NCBI RefSeq assembly: GCF_030219325.1 | Contig: NZ_CP126625.1 | Location: forward strand, 3,274,857 to 3,338,856 | DNA from: Geothrix sp. | GTDB taxonomy: Bacteria > Acidobacteriota > Holophagae > Holophagales > Holophagaceae | Direction: 5' to 3' | Length of the DNA stretch: 64,000 bases | Shown: piece by piece, positions 36,470 to 54,284 of the stretch | Numbering within the stretch: position 1 is the first letter of the stretch | Layout of the letters: the number at the start of each line of letters is the position of its first letter | Program-made: the position numbers and the translations under genes | The notes under the pieces: model-generated | Databases searched by the model: none | What the model saw: the letters and a program-made list of their open reading frames with translations, nothing else | Told to the model about the DNA's origin: nothing

Positions 36470-39400
36470 TCAATTCGTCCTGGAGTTCCAACCACCCGTC
36501 GGTGCAATGACATTGGTGAAGCTGCGCGCTGCGGGAGCGTAGACCTTCCCGAGACCGGAGTAGGTCAGGGTTCCGCTCCATCCCCGCGGGACGACCATGG
36601 TGAAATTACCGTTCGCATCAGTGGTGGTCGTACCAACACCGCTGGCAGTGATGGTCACTCCGGCCACTCCGACTCGTGGAGCACTGCCGTTGATGTAGAC
36701 CTGGCCGGTGATGCTGACGCCTGTGACTGCGAAGTTCAGGTTGGCCTGGTTCGTGGTCAGGGCGGCGTACGTGTAGTTCACTGGGTTGAAGGTATAGCCA
36801 TTGCGGGTGGCAGTGACGGTGCCGGTCCAGGGTGAGTTGATGGTGCGCGTGTAGTTGCCAAGCGCATCGGTGGTGGCAGTGATGCCGCCGCCGAAGTTCA
36901 CAGTCACGTTCTGCATGGGCAGCCCGCCATTCGTGATGTTGCCCGAGAGCACCACCACGGCCGTCGCACGGTAGTTCTGGCCAGCCTGGACGTTGATCAC
37001 GTTGTTATAGCCGCGCACCGCCGGAGCGAAGGTGTAGCCGGCGAGGCTCGGTGTGGCCGTTCCGGTCCAGCCCCTGGGTACGTCGTGGCTGTAGACGCCG
37101 TTGGCATCCGTGATGGCCGTGCCAGCGCCACCGCTGAAGGTGATGGTGACGCCCGCGATCGGGATGATCGGAACACCGTTGATGTAGACCACGCCAGCGA
37201 TGGGAACCGCAGCCACGGCCGTGTAGTTGGTGACGGTGTTGACGGTGAGGTTGGTGTAGGTGTTCGAAGGCGCGGTGAAGAGGTAACCGGCCTTGCTGGG
37301 AGTGACGGTGCCGGTCCAGCCCGCGTTGACGGTGAAGGAGTAGGAGCCGTCAGCAGCGGTGGTGGTGGTGCCACCGGTGTAGGTCATCGTGACGCCCGCG
37401 AGAGGTGTGGCAGCGGGAAGGAACGTGACGACGCCGGAGACAGTCGCCGTGGCGGCTGCGAAGTTCTGGACAGCGTTCTGGCCAGGGGTGGTGAGGTTCA
37501 TCGCGGCGGACACGGCGGGCAGGAAGACGAGCGTGCCCGAAGTGGCCGTGACGGTGCCAGACCAGGGAACCGGGGTGGTGATGGTGTAGTTCCCCAGCGC
37601 GTCAGTGACTGCGGCGGTGCCGGTGCTGGGCGTGATGGTGGCACCCGCAAGCGGGGCACCATTGAGCGTGACATTGCCAGTGACCGTCGCGAAAGCGGTG
37701 GCCGTGAAGTTCTGGCCACTCAGGTTGGCGGGCCCGAGGGGGCCAAGGGTGCGCAGCGCCGGTGCGAAGGTGTAGCCGAACAGGGCAGGCGTAAGGGTGC
37801 CGGCCCAGCCGTTGGGGACGGTGGCGGTGTAGTTGCCCGTGCCATCGGTGATGGCGACATAGCCGCCATTGCTGAAGGTGAGGGCGACGTTGGCCAAAGG
37901 TCCGCTAAGGGTGCTGACCATGCCGGACACCTGGATGGTGTTCGGGGCATTGACGCTGGCGGTATTGGAGGGCACGGCATAGCCGGCCTGGTTCCAGGCG
38001 ACCACCTGATAGTCGTAGGCCGTGCCGGGGGCAACGGTGAAATCGCTGAAGTTGTTGACGTTGGGGACGACGGTGGCGATCTCCGCGAAGGTGCCGGCAC
38101 CGCCGGGGCTGCGCTGGATGGAGAAGCCGACTTCGTTGGTGGCATTGTCGGTCCAGGCCAGATCGGCGCGGCTGGGCACGCCCATGGTCGCCGTCAGGAG
38201 GGTGGCACCCGCAGGTACGGTGGTGGCCACGACCAGCTTCTCGGGACGCATGAAGTCGTTCTCTTCGTGGCCGAGGATGTGGCAGTGCCACACGTATTCC
38301 CAGCCGAAGTCCTGCGGGGCATTGGAGTAGCCAGCGGCCTGGTTGCCGGTCGCGGGATCCGTGGCATTGACAGAAATGTTCGCGGGCTGCAGGACGTCCA
38401 TCGACCGGAAGCTGTTGGGAATGGCGAAGGGCAGCCGCGGGGACAGGGGCCGGAAGGCGACGATGATGTCTTCCAGCGGGTTCATGCGGACGGTTTCCTT
38501 CCAACCGATTTCGTTGGGTTGGGGCAGGCTGACTGCGCCGTCCCAGCCAACACGGTTGACGATCTGCACATCATAGAGGTGGAAGTGCACGGGGTGGGTG
38601 TCCACACCGTTGTGGGTGATCTTCCAGATCTGGGTTTCGCCATCATTCAGGACTTCCGTGATGGGATCGCGGTAGCCGAGGGGGATGGTGGTCTGGATGT
38701 TGAAGTTGGTGCCGGGGACTTCCACGCCGAGGGTGGCGTTCATCCGGCCGTAGTCGAGCTCGAAGAGCTCCTGGATGGCCTTGTTGAGGAAGGAAGGATT
38801 GACCTGGACGCCGTTTTCCGTGGCGATGAAGCCGGGGAGGGCAGGCAGGACGGCATTGGGGTAGAAGCTGAAGTCCTGGATGCGGGCGAAGGAATCCCGG
38901 GTGACGGTCCGGTTCAGAGCGCTGTTGTAGGCGATCTGGGGAATGATGGGCAGGTGCTGGTCTTCAGCGAAGGCGCTCGCTGCGGTGGCGGTGCCCGTGA
39001 AGGCCGCGTTGAGGGCGGTAACATCAAAGGCCGGGTTCACGCCAGCATTCACCACGACCTGCATGATGGTGCGGGTGTTGGGGCCGAAGCCAGGCAGGGT
39101 GGTCGCCGCGCCGCCGGACGTGGTCTGGTCGACATCGCCGGTGTAGTAGTCCAACCGGGAATCGAAGGCGGGCACCGGGGCAGGCGCGTCGTTGTAGAGG
39201 ATGAGCGTCTTGCCGGCGAAGGCGGAGAAGTCGACGATGACGTCAGCGCGCTCGGCGGGTCCGAGGAAGAGGCCGTGGTTCGTGACGTTGAGCACCACGA
39301 TGTTGCGGCGGTTGTACTCGTAGTTCACCGGCTGGGCGGGGAGCACCGCGGGAGTCGGGAGGAAGCCGCTCTCGTTGCCGATCTGGATCCAGGACGGGCC

Positions 39401-41182
39401 AGCCGTGAGGGGATCCGGCACGCCGCCAGCGCGGCCATCGGTGGGCCAAGTGGCCGGCCAGGCGACGTTGGGCGTGGCGGGAACCATCGTGACGTCCTTG
39501 CCCGTGGCATCAGCCACAAACCAGGACAGGTTCCACATGCGGTCGTTGGCAGCATTCAAGACGCGGAAGCGGTAGGCCTTGGGATCCACCGTGGTGGTGG
39601 GATAGGGCGTGCCGTTGACCAGCGGGGTGTCCATGAAGGCTTCGGGCACCAGGGAGGGATTGGGCGTGCCGGGATAGGTGGTCCCATTGGGATCACCGAT
39701 GACCGGCTCTTCGCCGTGCACCAGGCCAGCCGCTGCGGTCAGCGGGGGCCAGAACCACGGGCCGTAGTCCCACCGACCCATGGCATTGGCGCCGGAGATG
39801 TCGGCAGGGTTCTGGTTGGGCATGTAGACGTGGGGATACCAGAGGGCGCCATCGCCGCCGTACTTGGCCACGTCCCACGTGGGATCGGTGCCGCCGGCGA
39901 CGCCGACGGTGCCGAGGGTGGTGGTGTCGACGAAGGTCTTGTCCTGGATGATGAGGGGGATGCCATAGCGGTACACGCCAGCAGGATCGCCCTGGTCGGG
40001 GAGGATCCCGGCGTTGATGAGCCGTTCATCCGTGGGGCTGGTGATCAGGTAGCCGGCGGCCTCGCCGGCATACACGTTCAGGCGGGTGAGGCCGAACGCG
40101 TGATCGTGGTAGAACATCAGGCGGCCGCTCTGCTGGTTGGTCCAGAAGTAGGTGGCGATGCCATCGGTGGGGGTGGCGCCAGCGGCCATGTCGGGCACGT
40201 TCTGGAAGACCGCGCCCTTGGGGTAGCTGGTGGTCTCACCGGCGGGGGTGACCCACTGGTGCGGCGTGCCGTCACTGATCCAGGGGCTGAGGCCACCATG
40301 GAGGTGGAACTCGGCGCGGTTCTCGGTGAAGGTCTCAGTCCCACCGTTGAGCCCGATGCCGGCGCCCATGAGGGTGGTGTCCACGGGGAGGAAGAGATCG
40401 CCGGGGCGACGGCCCGTGGCGGGGTTCACCGGACCGACGGGCAGCATGTTGGTCATCTTCACGCGGACGGGGCGGTCCTTGGTGGCGATGATGACGGGCC
40501 CGAGGTACTGAGTGTTGGCACCGGTCGTCGCGTTGGCGACGGACTCAGCGAGCGGGTTCAGATCCTTGTAACCACGGAACTTGGTGGCGTTCAAATCCGT
40601 GTGCACCTTCTGGGTGTACTCGGTCACGCCGATTTCGTAGTAGTCCGCTCCGGGATAGGTGATCTTGTCGGGCACGGCCACGGGGATGAAGTTCCCCAGG
40701 TTGTTCGGGTGCGCGGCGCTGAGGCCGGGCAGCGTATCAATGAACTTGTGGATGGGCTTGGTGTTGTGCCAGTTGGAGGCGGTGCCGAACATGTAGTCCG
40801 GCTGTGCGAGCTGGAAGCCAGGGCCAGGGACGAGCACACTCTGGGGGCCACCGGCCTTGGCCTTCGCGGCGGTCGCTCTGGCAGCGCCGAGAGAAGCCGC
40901 GGGGTTGGTGCCCAGGGTCTGGGGATCGACCTTGCCACCCTTGGCCTTGAGGGCCGCCTGCTGGCGCGCGGCTGCGGCTGCCCGCGCGGCGTTCAGCTGG
41001 CCACGGCGGTTGGCCCGTTCCACGACGGCGGCACGATCGCCACCGGCCTGGGGGGCCATCGTGCGGTTCTGGCCAGGAGCCTCGGCCGGAGCCTTGGCTG
41101 TGGCCGGAGCCGCTGCCTGCGCGCCGAATCCCAGGAGAAGGGACGCGGCCAGCGCGAGCAGTTGTTTGAACCTTGTGAGCAT
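36470..41182 (-). CDS. Large secreted multicopper oxidase with fibronectin-like domain and six C-terminal repeats
   Basis: A 1570-residue exported protein. The ATG at 41182 has GAGGTG upstream and gives a signal peptide (LLALAASLLLGFGAQAAA). Four copper-site motifs of multicopper oxidases are visible: FHLHGG near residue 292, YHDHAFG near 357, HPVHFHLYD near 864, and the T1/trinuclear HCHILGHE near 969. A fibronectin type III-like domain follows (about 1005-1090), then six repeats of about 80 residues (about 1090-1570) with words like TDANGNY and GWTGT-TP--GYTFAPA. The repeats resemble carboxypeptidase-regulatory-like or Ig-like surface domains. Geobacter sulfurreducens OmpB is a large multicopper protein with a fibronectin domain needed for Fe(III)-oxide reduction; similarity of architecture is inferred here, not measured. 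An SCO copper chaperone and a heme protein gene lie upstream on the same strand. Confidence 0.9.
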   Translation of the reverse strand: MLTRFKQLLALAASLLLGFGAQAAAPATAKAPAEAPGQNRTMAPQAGGDRAAVVERANRRGQLNAARAAAAARQQAALKAKGGKVDPQTLGTNPAASLGAARATAAKAKAGGPQSVLVPGPGFQLAQPDYMFGTASNWHNTKPIHKFIDTLPGLSAAHPNNLGNFIPVAVPDKITYPGADYYEIGVTEYTQKVHTDLNATKFRGYKDLNPLAESVANATTGANTQYLGPVIIATKDRPVRVKMTNMLPVGPVNPATGRRPGDLFLPVDTTLMGAGIGLNGGTETFTENRAEFHLHGGLSPWISDGTPHQWVTPAGETTSYPKGAVFQNVPDMAAGATPTDGIATYFWTNQQSGRLMFYHDHAFGLTRLNVYAGEAAGYLITSPTDERLINAGILPDQGDPAGVYRYGIPLIIQDKTFVDTTTLGTVGVAGGTDPTWDVAKYGGDGALWYPHVYMPNQNPADISGANAMGRWDYGPWFWPPLTAAAGLVHGEEPVIGDPNGTTYPGTPNPSLVPEAFMDTPLVNGTPYPTTTVDPKAYRFRVLNAANDRMWNLSWFVADATGKDVTMVPATPNVAWPATWPTDGRAGGVPDPLTAGPSWIQIGNESGFLPTPAVLPAQPVNYEYNRRNIVVLNVTNHGLFLGPAERADVIVDFSAFAGKTLILYNDAPAPVPAFDSRLDYYTGDVDQTTSGGAATTLPGFGPNTRTIMQVVVNAGVNPAFDVTALNAAFTGTATAASAFAEDQHLPIIPQIAYNSALNRTVTRDSFARIQDFSFYPNAVLPALPGFIATENGVQVNPSFLNKAIQELFELDYGRMNATLGVEVPGTNFNIQTTIPLGYRDPITEVLNDGETQIWKITHNGVDTHPVHFHLYDVQIVNRVGWDGAVSLPQPNEIGWKETVRMNPLEDIIVAFRPLSPRLPFAIPNSFRSMDVLQPANISVNATDPATGNQAAGYSNAPQDFGWEYVWHCHILGHEENDFMRPEKLVVATTVPAGATLLTATMGVPSRADLAWTDNATNEVGFSIQRSPGGAGTFAEIATVVPNVNNFSDFTVAPGTAYDYQVVAWNQAGYAVPSNTASVNAPNTIQVSGMVSTLSGPLANVALTFSNGGYVAITDGTGNYTATVPNGWAGTLTPALFGYTFAPALRTLGPLGPANLSGQNFTATAFATVTGNVTLNGAPLAGATITPSTGTAAVTDALGNYTITTPVPWSGTVTATSGTLVFLPAVSAAMNLTTPGQNAVQNFAAATATVSGVVTFLPAATPLAGVTMTYTGGTTTTAADGSYSFTVNAGWTGTVTPSKAGYLFTAPSNTYTNLTVNTVTNYTAVAAVPIAGVVYINGVPIIPIAGVTITFSGGAGTAITDANGVYSHDVPRGWTGTATPSLAGYTFAPAVRGYNNVINVQAGQNYRATAVVVLSGNITNGGLPMQNVTVNFGGGITATTDALGNYTRTINSPWTGTVTATRNGYTFNPVNYTYAALTTNQANLNFAVTGVSITGQVYINGSAPRVGVAGVTITASGVGTTTTDANGNFTMVVPRGWSGTLTYSGLGKVYAPAARSFTNVIAPTGGWNSRTN

Positions 41183-41343
41183 GGTGCACCTCGCTTTGGA
41201 GTGAAAAAGAAGAAGGAAGAAGGGAGAGCGCGCAAAAGAACGAGAGGGGAATCGCAGCCAAGCCATTCCAGATGAAAGGAGACCGGGTGCGACAACTTGT
41301 CCTAAAGAGAATCCAAGCGTCGGCCGGATACACATTTAGAGGT

Positions 41344-41361
41344 ATGGGTAGATCTACCCAT
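41344..41361. promoter_or_regulatory. Perfect 18-bp palindrome upstream of the multicopper oxidase gene
   Basis: ATGGGTAGATCTACCCAT is its own reverse complement. It lies in the 269-base gap between the Kelch lipoprotein gene and the multicopper oxidase start, 162 bases before that start. A palindrome without loop suits a dimeric repressor or activator better than a terminator, and no T-run follows. I found no clear -35/-10 pair around it. No regulator gene is adjacent. Confidence 0.45.
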
Positions 41362-41451
41362 CGACGGGGTAGGAACCATGTAAATTGGAATCAATACAGT
41401 GGTTGTGAGACTAAGACTCAACCTTTTGGTCGCTTCGACTCACCACGCGCA

Positions 41452-43080
41452 TCAGAAATAGAGTTCGGCACTCGCCAGGTAGGCGGTGTTGCCCGCCCCA
41501 CCCACGATCAGGACCTTCCCGTTCGGCAGGGTGGTCGCCGTGTGGAGCTCCCGGATCTCGGCCATAGAACCGGTCGCCGCGCAGAGTCCCGTGCCAGGGT
41601 CATACAGCTCGGCCACCGAGAGCAGGGGCGCGGGGCTGCCTGTGCCCACCCCCCCGACGATGAGGACGGTCCCATTGGCCAAGAGGGCAGCCGCGTGGTA
41701 CTGGCTTCTCGCCGTGACCAGGCTCCCTGAAGCGGAGAAGGTCCCGGCGGACGGATCATAGAGCTCCGTGGCGGTGGTGGTGGCCCCACCCACCACCAGC
41801 ACCTTGCCGCTCGCGAGGAGCGTGGCCGTGTGATAGGAGCGGGCAGCAGCCAGGACTCCGGTGGCGGCGAAGGTGCCAGTCCCGGGATCGTACAATTCTG
41901 CCGTTGCCAGCTTGTTGCCCTGGAAGAATCCGCCAGCGATCAGGACCTTGCCCGTCCCCAGGAGCGTGGCGCTGTGGGTGGCCCGGGGGCTCAAAGGTGC
42001 GTTGGCCGTGGTGGTGAATAGTCCCGTACTTGGATCGTAGATCTCGGCACTTGCGACGTAGGTGGTTGCCCCATTGCGCCCCGATACGATCAGGACCTTT
42101 CCACCCTGCAGCAGGGTTGCGGAATGGTCGGACCGGGCTGCCTGCAGGCTGCCTGTGGTGGGGGTGAAGGTTCCGGAAGTGGGATCATAGACCTCGGCAG
42201 TGGCCGTGGTCGTGACGAAATTGACGCCCCCGGCGATCAGGACCTTGCCGTCGGCCAGGAGCGTGGCGGTGTGGTGATCGCGGGCGGTGGTGAGCGGGCC
42301 CGTCGCGGTGAACAAGCCGGTGGCTGGATCATAGAGCTCGGCACCACTCATGCTGTTGCCGTTGAATCCTCCGACGATCAGCACCTTGCCATTCTGCAGC
42401 AGGGTGGCGGTGTGGGAGTACCGGCCGTTGGTCAGGCTGCCGGTGGCGGTGAACGTGCCGGGCCCGGCCAGGCTGACGGTGAGGATGGCCGCCGCGCTGG
42501 TGACGCTGGCGGTCGTGGCATCCACGACCTGGACCGTGAAGCTGCCGCCATTGTCTGCGAGGGCGGTGGCAGGGGTGGTGTAGGACGCCGAGGTGGCCCC
42601 GGGGATGGCGACGCCGCCGAGCAGCCACTGGTAGGAGAGTGTTCCGGTGCCAGTGGCCACCACGGTGAAGGTGGCCGTCTGGCCCACCAGGACCCACTGG
42701 CTCGCGGGCTGGGTGGTGATGGCAAGGGTGACCGGATCATTGACGGTGATGCTGATCGAGGCGGTGGCACTGCCGGCACTGTTGGCACCCGTCACGGTGT
42801 AGGTGGCGGTGGCGGTCGCCAGCGTGGGCGTCCCCGTGATCACCCCCGAGCTGGCGTTGAGGGCCAGGCCTGCGGGAAGCGCCGGGCTGACGGAATAGGA
42901 ATCGATGCTGCCGCCACTGTGGGTGGGGTTGTTGGCCGGTATGGCCGTCCTGGTGGTGTACACGGCGGGGTTGGAGCTGTAGACGAGGCCTGTGGGCGCC
43001 TCGGCCACATCCTTGCAGCCCGTGACCAGCATGGCCAGCCCGAGCAGCATTGCCGACAGCCCACACCGGACCCGTTGCAT
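41452..43080 (-). CDS. Kelch-repeat lipoprotein with putative Ig-like domains
   Basis: A 542-residue lipoprotein: signal peptide with lipobox VTGC (Cys22). Residues about 30-115 look like a putative-Ig cadherin-like domain (SYSVSPALPAGLALNASSGVITGTP), and about 118-205 like an Ig-like domain (PASQWVLVGQTATFTVVATGTG). The remaining part is a Kelch-type propeller of about seven blades of some 48 residues, with the core HTATLL--GKVLI-GG and AELYDP-TG-F. It is probably anchored at the outer membrane, facing outwards or to the periplasm. It follows the cytochrome/binding-protein gene by 67 bases and precedes the multicopper oxidase gene. Function is unknown; binding of a surface ligand is a guess. 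Confidence 0.85.
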   Translation of the reverse strand: MQRVRCGLSAMLLGLAMLVTGCKDVAEAPTGLVYSSNPAVYTTRTAIPANNPTHSGGSIDSYSVSPALPAGLALNASSGVITGTPTLATATATYTVTGANSAGSATASISITVNDPVTLAITTQPASQWVLVGQTATFTVVATGTGTLSYQWLLGGVAIPGATSASYTTPATALADNGGSFTVQVVDATTASVTSAAAILTVSLAGPGTFTATGSLTNGRYSHTATLLQNGKVLIVGGFNGNSMSGAELYDPATGLFTATGPLTTARDHHTATLLADGKVLIAGGVNFVTTTATAEVYDPTSGTFTPTTGSLQAARSDHSATLLQGGKVLIVSGRNGATTYVASAEIYDPSTGLFTTTANAPLSPRATHSATLLGTGKVLIAGGFFQGNKLATAELYDPGTGTFAATGVLAAARSYHTATLLASGKVLVVGGATTTATELYDPSAGTFSASGSLVTARSQYHAAALLANGTVLIVGGVGTGSPAPLLSVAELYDPGTGLCAATGSMAEIRELHTATTLPNGKVLIVGGAGNTAYLASAELYF

Positions 43081-43147
43081 AAATACCTCAATCAGCGGAA
43101 GACGACATCACCCAGAAGGATATCCCAAGTGGGCAGCCAGCCCAGTC

Positions 43148-44860
43148 TCAGTGGGTCACCCATTCGCTTTTCCGGACCAGTCGCGGCTCCGGGCCCGGGC
43201 TGAGCTGCATGATGTAGCAGCCCTTGGAGGCGTACCGCTGACCCGGTCCGAAGCTCAACCGGAGGTAGTCCGGAAGCACCTGGTCGCGCTGCATCCCGAT
43301 GCGGTCCATGAAATTATCCCGGTAATAGTTTCGATCCATGTCCATGAGCCCCTGGATCAGGATCTGGATCATCGAGTAGGTCCGGGTGGCGATGCGGGTC
43401 TCGGGGTTCCGGTTCGTGAAGCCCGCGAACAAGCTGTTGGCGTACTTGGAGACATTTGGTTCCACCTGGGGATCCCGATACGGGTAGGTCAGCCAGGTGA
43501 AGGGCCTCGCCTGCTCGGGCAATTTGTAAATCTGCGCGCCAAGGCGACTGGATGCCAGGAACACGAACTTGGGCATCTCAGGGCGGCCCGCCAGGTCCCC
43601 AAGGGCCTCAAAGCAGCTCGCATCCGTCCACAGCAGGACCGCGGTGGGTTGCTCCCGCTGCAGGATGGCGCCCAACGTTACCGCATCCACTTGCTCTCCC
43701 TTGCCGAGGCGGATTTGCTTGGCCACCCCAAGTCCCAGTTCCTGCCAGGTCTCCCGGAAGCCAGCGGAGAGATCGCGGCCCTCCGGGCCCTCCTGGACGA
43801 TCTGCAGGACACGTTCAGTAGCCGCGCGTTCGTCCAGGCTCTGGAGGTACCTGGCGGCCGCCTGGCCCTCCTGGTAGTAACCCTTGGAGAAGTACTGGGT
43901 GTACCAGTCGGTCTCAGAGACCACCGGCAGGTCGGTGAGGGGGAAGAGGCAGGGCAGCCTGTGGTTCTCACAGAAGGTGTGGATGGGTCTCCACTCTCCG
44001 TAGGAAATCCCGCCCAGCAGCGCGAACACGGGTTCCTTTGCCAGGTAGGCCGACAGCTGCCGGTCCCAGGTTTCGGGCGCGCCCTTCAGCCGCCAGACCG
44101 ACAACGACAGCTTCCGGTAGGCACCGCTCATTTCACTGCCGCCGGGCGCGAGGTACATCCGGTTGCCGAACCCACTGGAGAGCTGGTTGTGCCGGGCCAC
44201 ATAGTTGTTCATGGGCGCGAGCATGGCCTCCTGATCTTCGGGGCGGACTTCCTCCGTGATGACCGTGGCGAACCGGATGGTGGTGGCATCCACGCCGGGG
44301 GACCACTCCGCCGACAGGTTTCTCAGGTAATGGACCAGGACGGCCATGTCCTTGTCCTTGAGTTCATAGCGTGGCATGGCCGCGTGCAGCTCGTAGCCGG
44401 AGGGATCGATGCCGACGCGGATGACGCGGGCCAGCGCCGGATCCGTGTAGGCAGGCCGAGCCTGCGGGTTCTGGAGCTTCAGCTCGGCCCGCTCTTCAGG
44501 ACTGAGGTTGGGGAATTTCCAGTACCTCGGCTGGGCAAGCTTGGCGCCATTGGTGGGTAGGGTCACGATGCCCCCTTCCCAGGACCCAAGCCCCCCGCGC
44601 AGGTGGCAGCTCGCGCAGCTGAACGAGGTACCTGCCACGGGCACATCCGTGCTGACGACGGACTGCATGGGCTCACCCGAGGGGAGGATGCCTTCCCGGT
44701 ACATGCGCTCACCCAGGGCCAGGGCCTTGGCTTCAGGAAGGCCCGCGATGGTCTTCGGCTTCTTGTCCCGCGCCAGAGCGGGCGGCGCCAGCAGCAGGCT
44801 GAGGCCCAGGATCCCGGCCAGGATCCGCCCGAAGGAGTTCGACCACCCCGCCCCGCTCAC
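43148..44860 (-). CDS. Cytochrome c domain fused to a periplasmic substrate-binding protein
   Basis: A 570-residue exported protein. I choose the GTG at 44860, which overlaps the SCO stop as GTGA and has GGGGA upstream; an ATG at 44881 is possible. Signal peptide residues about 10-31. The heme c motif CASCH is near residues 82-86, in a cytochrome domain reaching to about 190 with a candidate Met ligand in AAMPRYELKDKD. From about 195 to the end is a Leu/Ile/Val-binding-protein-like (type I periplasmic binding protein) domain: IRFATVITEEVRPEDQEAMLAPMNNYVARHN, then LLGGISYGEWRPIHTFCENHRLPCLFPLTDLP, and FSKGYYQEGQAAARYLQ. No transporter gene is adjacent, so it may be a redox sensor or receptor, not a transport protein. 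Confidence 0.85.
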   Translation of the reverse strand: MSGAGWSNSFGRILAGILGLSLLLAPPALARDKKPKTIAGLPEAKALALGERMYREGILPSGEPMQSVVSTDVPVAGTSFSCASCHLRGGLGSWEGGIVTLPTNGAKLAQPRYWKFPNLSPEERAELKLQNPQARPAYTDPALARVIRVGIDPSGYELHAAMPRYELKDKDMAVLVHYLRNLSAEWSPGVDATTIRFATVITEEVRPEDQEAMLAPMNNYVARHNQLSSGFGNRMYLAPGGSEMSGAYRKLSLSVWRLKGAPETWDRQLSAYLAKEPVFALLGGISYGEWRPIHTFCENHRLPCLFPLTDLPVVSETDWYTQYFSKGYYQEGQAAARYLQSLDERAATERVLQIVQEGPEGRDLSAGFRETWQELGLGVAKQIRLGKGEQVDAVTLGAILQREQPTAVLLWTDASCFEALGDLAGRPEMPKFVFLASSRLGAQIYKLPEQARPFTWLTYPYRDPQVEPNVSKYANSLFAGFTNRNPETRIATRTYSMIQILIQGLMDMDRNYYRDNFMDRIGMQRDQVLPDYLRLSFGPGQRYASKGCYIMQLSPGPEPRLVRKSEWVTH

Positions 44861-45435
44861 AGGATCCCCACTTTCTTGCATTCATCCATGAACTCGGAGG
44901 AGCTCATCAGGCCGAAAAGGCGCACCCACTGCCCGGTCTTGGGATCCCGGATCAGGGTCAGGGGGTAGTGCAGCATCTTGTTGGGGATGTAGGCATTGAA
45001 GGCGTGCATCACCTTGTCGATGTCCTCCCGCTTTCCGGTGAGGAAATCCCAGCCTGGCTTGGCGCGGTACCGCTTGAGGTAGTCGCGCATCACCTTGGGC
45101 GTATCGTTCTCCGGATCGATGGAGATGGAGATGAGACGGGCCTTCGCGGCCTGGCCCGGCAGTTTCAGCTGGAGGTTGGCGTAGCCCGCCGACAGGACGG
45201 GGCAGATGGTCGTGCAGGTCCCGAAGATGAAGTCGACGATGATGGGGTCGTTGGTCTCCAGCAGGGTCTTCAGCTTCACCTTGGTCCCATCCTGGTTCAC
45301 CAGGGTGACATCGGGCACGGTGTAGGCCTCGATGGTCCGTTTGACGGGGGGAGGCGCCTGGGCCGAGAGGCTGCTGGCCAGGGCGGCGCAGATTCCAAAC
45401 AGCAATCCGGCCGTGTGCCACATGCGTCGAGTCAT
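44857..45435 (-). CDS. SCO1/SenC family copper-binding thioredoxin-like protein
   Basis: A 192-residue exported or membrane-anchored protein (hydrophobic N-terminus, about residues 6-26). The copper site CTTIC (Cys74, Cys78; CxxxC) and a later His in MLHYPLTLI (near 152) fit the SCO family, as does SIDPENDTPKVM near 115. SCO proteins deliver copper to the CuA site of cytochrome oxidase or act as thiol reductants. Here it is coupled to the cytochrome/binding-protein fusion gene and lies in the same strand run as a multicopper oxidase, not next to the cox genes at the other end of the window. The ATG at 45435 has GGAGGA upstream. Confidence 0.92.
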   Translation of the reverse strand: MTRRMWHTAGLLFGICAALASSLSAQAPPPVKRTIEAYTVPDVTLVNQDGTKVKLKTLLETNDPIIVDFIFGTCTTICPVLSAGYANLQLKLPGQAAKARLISISIDPENDTPKVMRDYLKRYRAKPGWDFLTGKREDIDKVMHAFNAYIPNKMLHYPLTLIRDPKTGQWVRLFGLMSSSEFMDECKKVGIL

Positions 45436-45563
45436 GCCTGGTTCCTCCCGATGATCGCCTGGTGAATGACGGCCGCAGGATGAGGGCCGACGACCGTGGA
45501 CTGATTTTACGCAGCCCCCGCGGAATCCGTTCAATTCCCGGAGCGGAACCCGGCCCAGATGCA

Positions 45564-45587
45564 AACGGCCCGCCGAAGCGGGCCGTT
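45564..45587 (-). terminator. Rho-independent terminator of rpoC
   Basis: AACGGCCCGC (45564-45573) and GCGGGCCGTT (45578-45587) form a 10-bp stem that on the minus strand closes a stable TTCG tetraloop and is followed by TGC after the stem's own TT. It lies 22 bases past the rpoC stop. The T-run is short. Confidence 0.8.
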
Positions 45588-45609
45588 CTGGACTACATGG
45601 TTCTACTAC

Positions 45610-49848
<4,239 letters not shown>

Positions 49849-49892
49849 GTGGACCTCTCAAGTATTCGTCGGAAACGGAAGCGGAAACGAGA

Positions 49893-54284
<4,392 letters not shown>

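Noticed and set aside
37085-41275. Long open frame opposite the multicopper oxidase gene
   Set aside because: Low-complexity Gly/Arg/Val/Asp-rich translation, no start signals, and complete overlap with a gene that has clear copper motifs.
36470-43080. Internal repeats in the oxidase and Kelch genes as DNA repeats or mobile elements
   Set aside because: They follow codon frame and are diverged protein domains; they are not exact DNA repeats.
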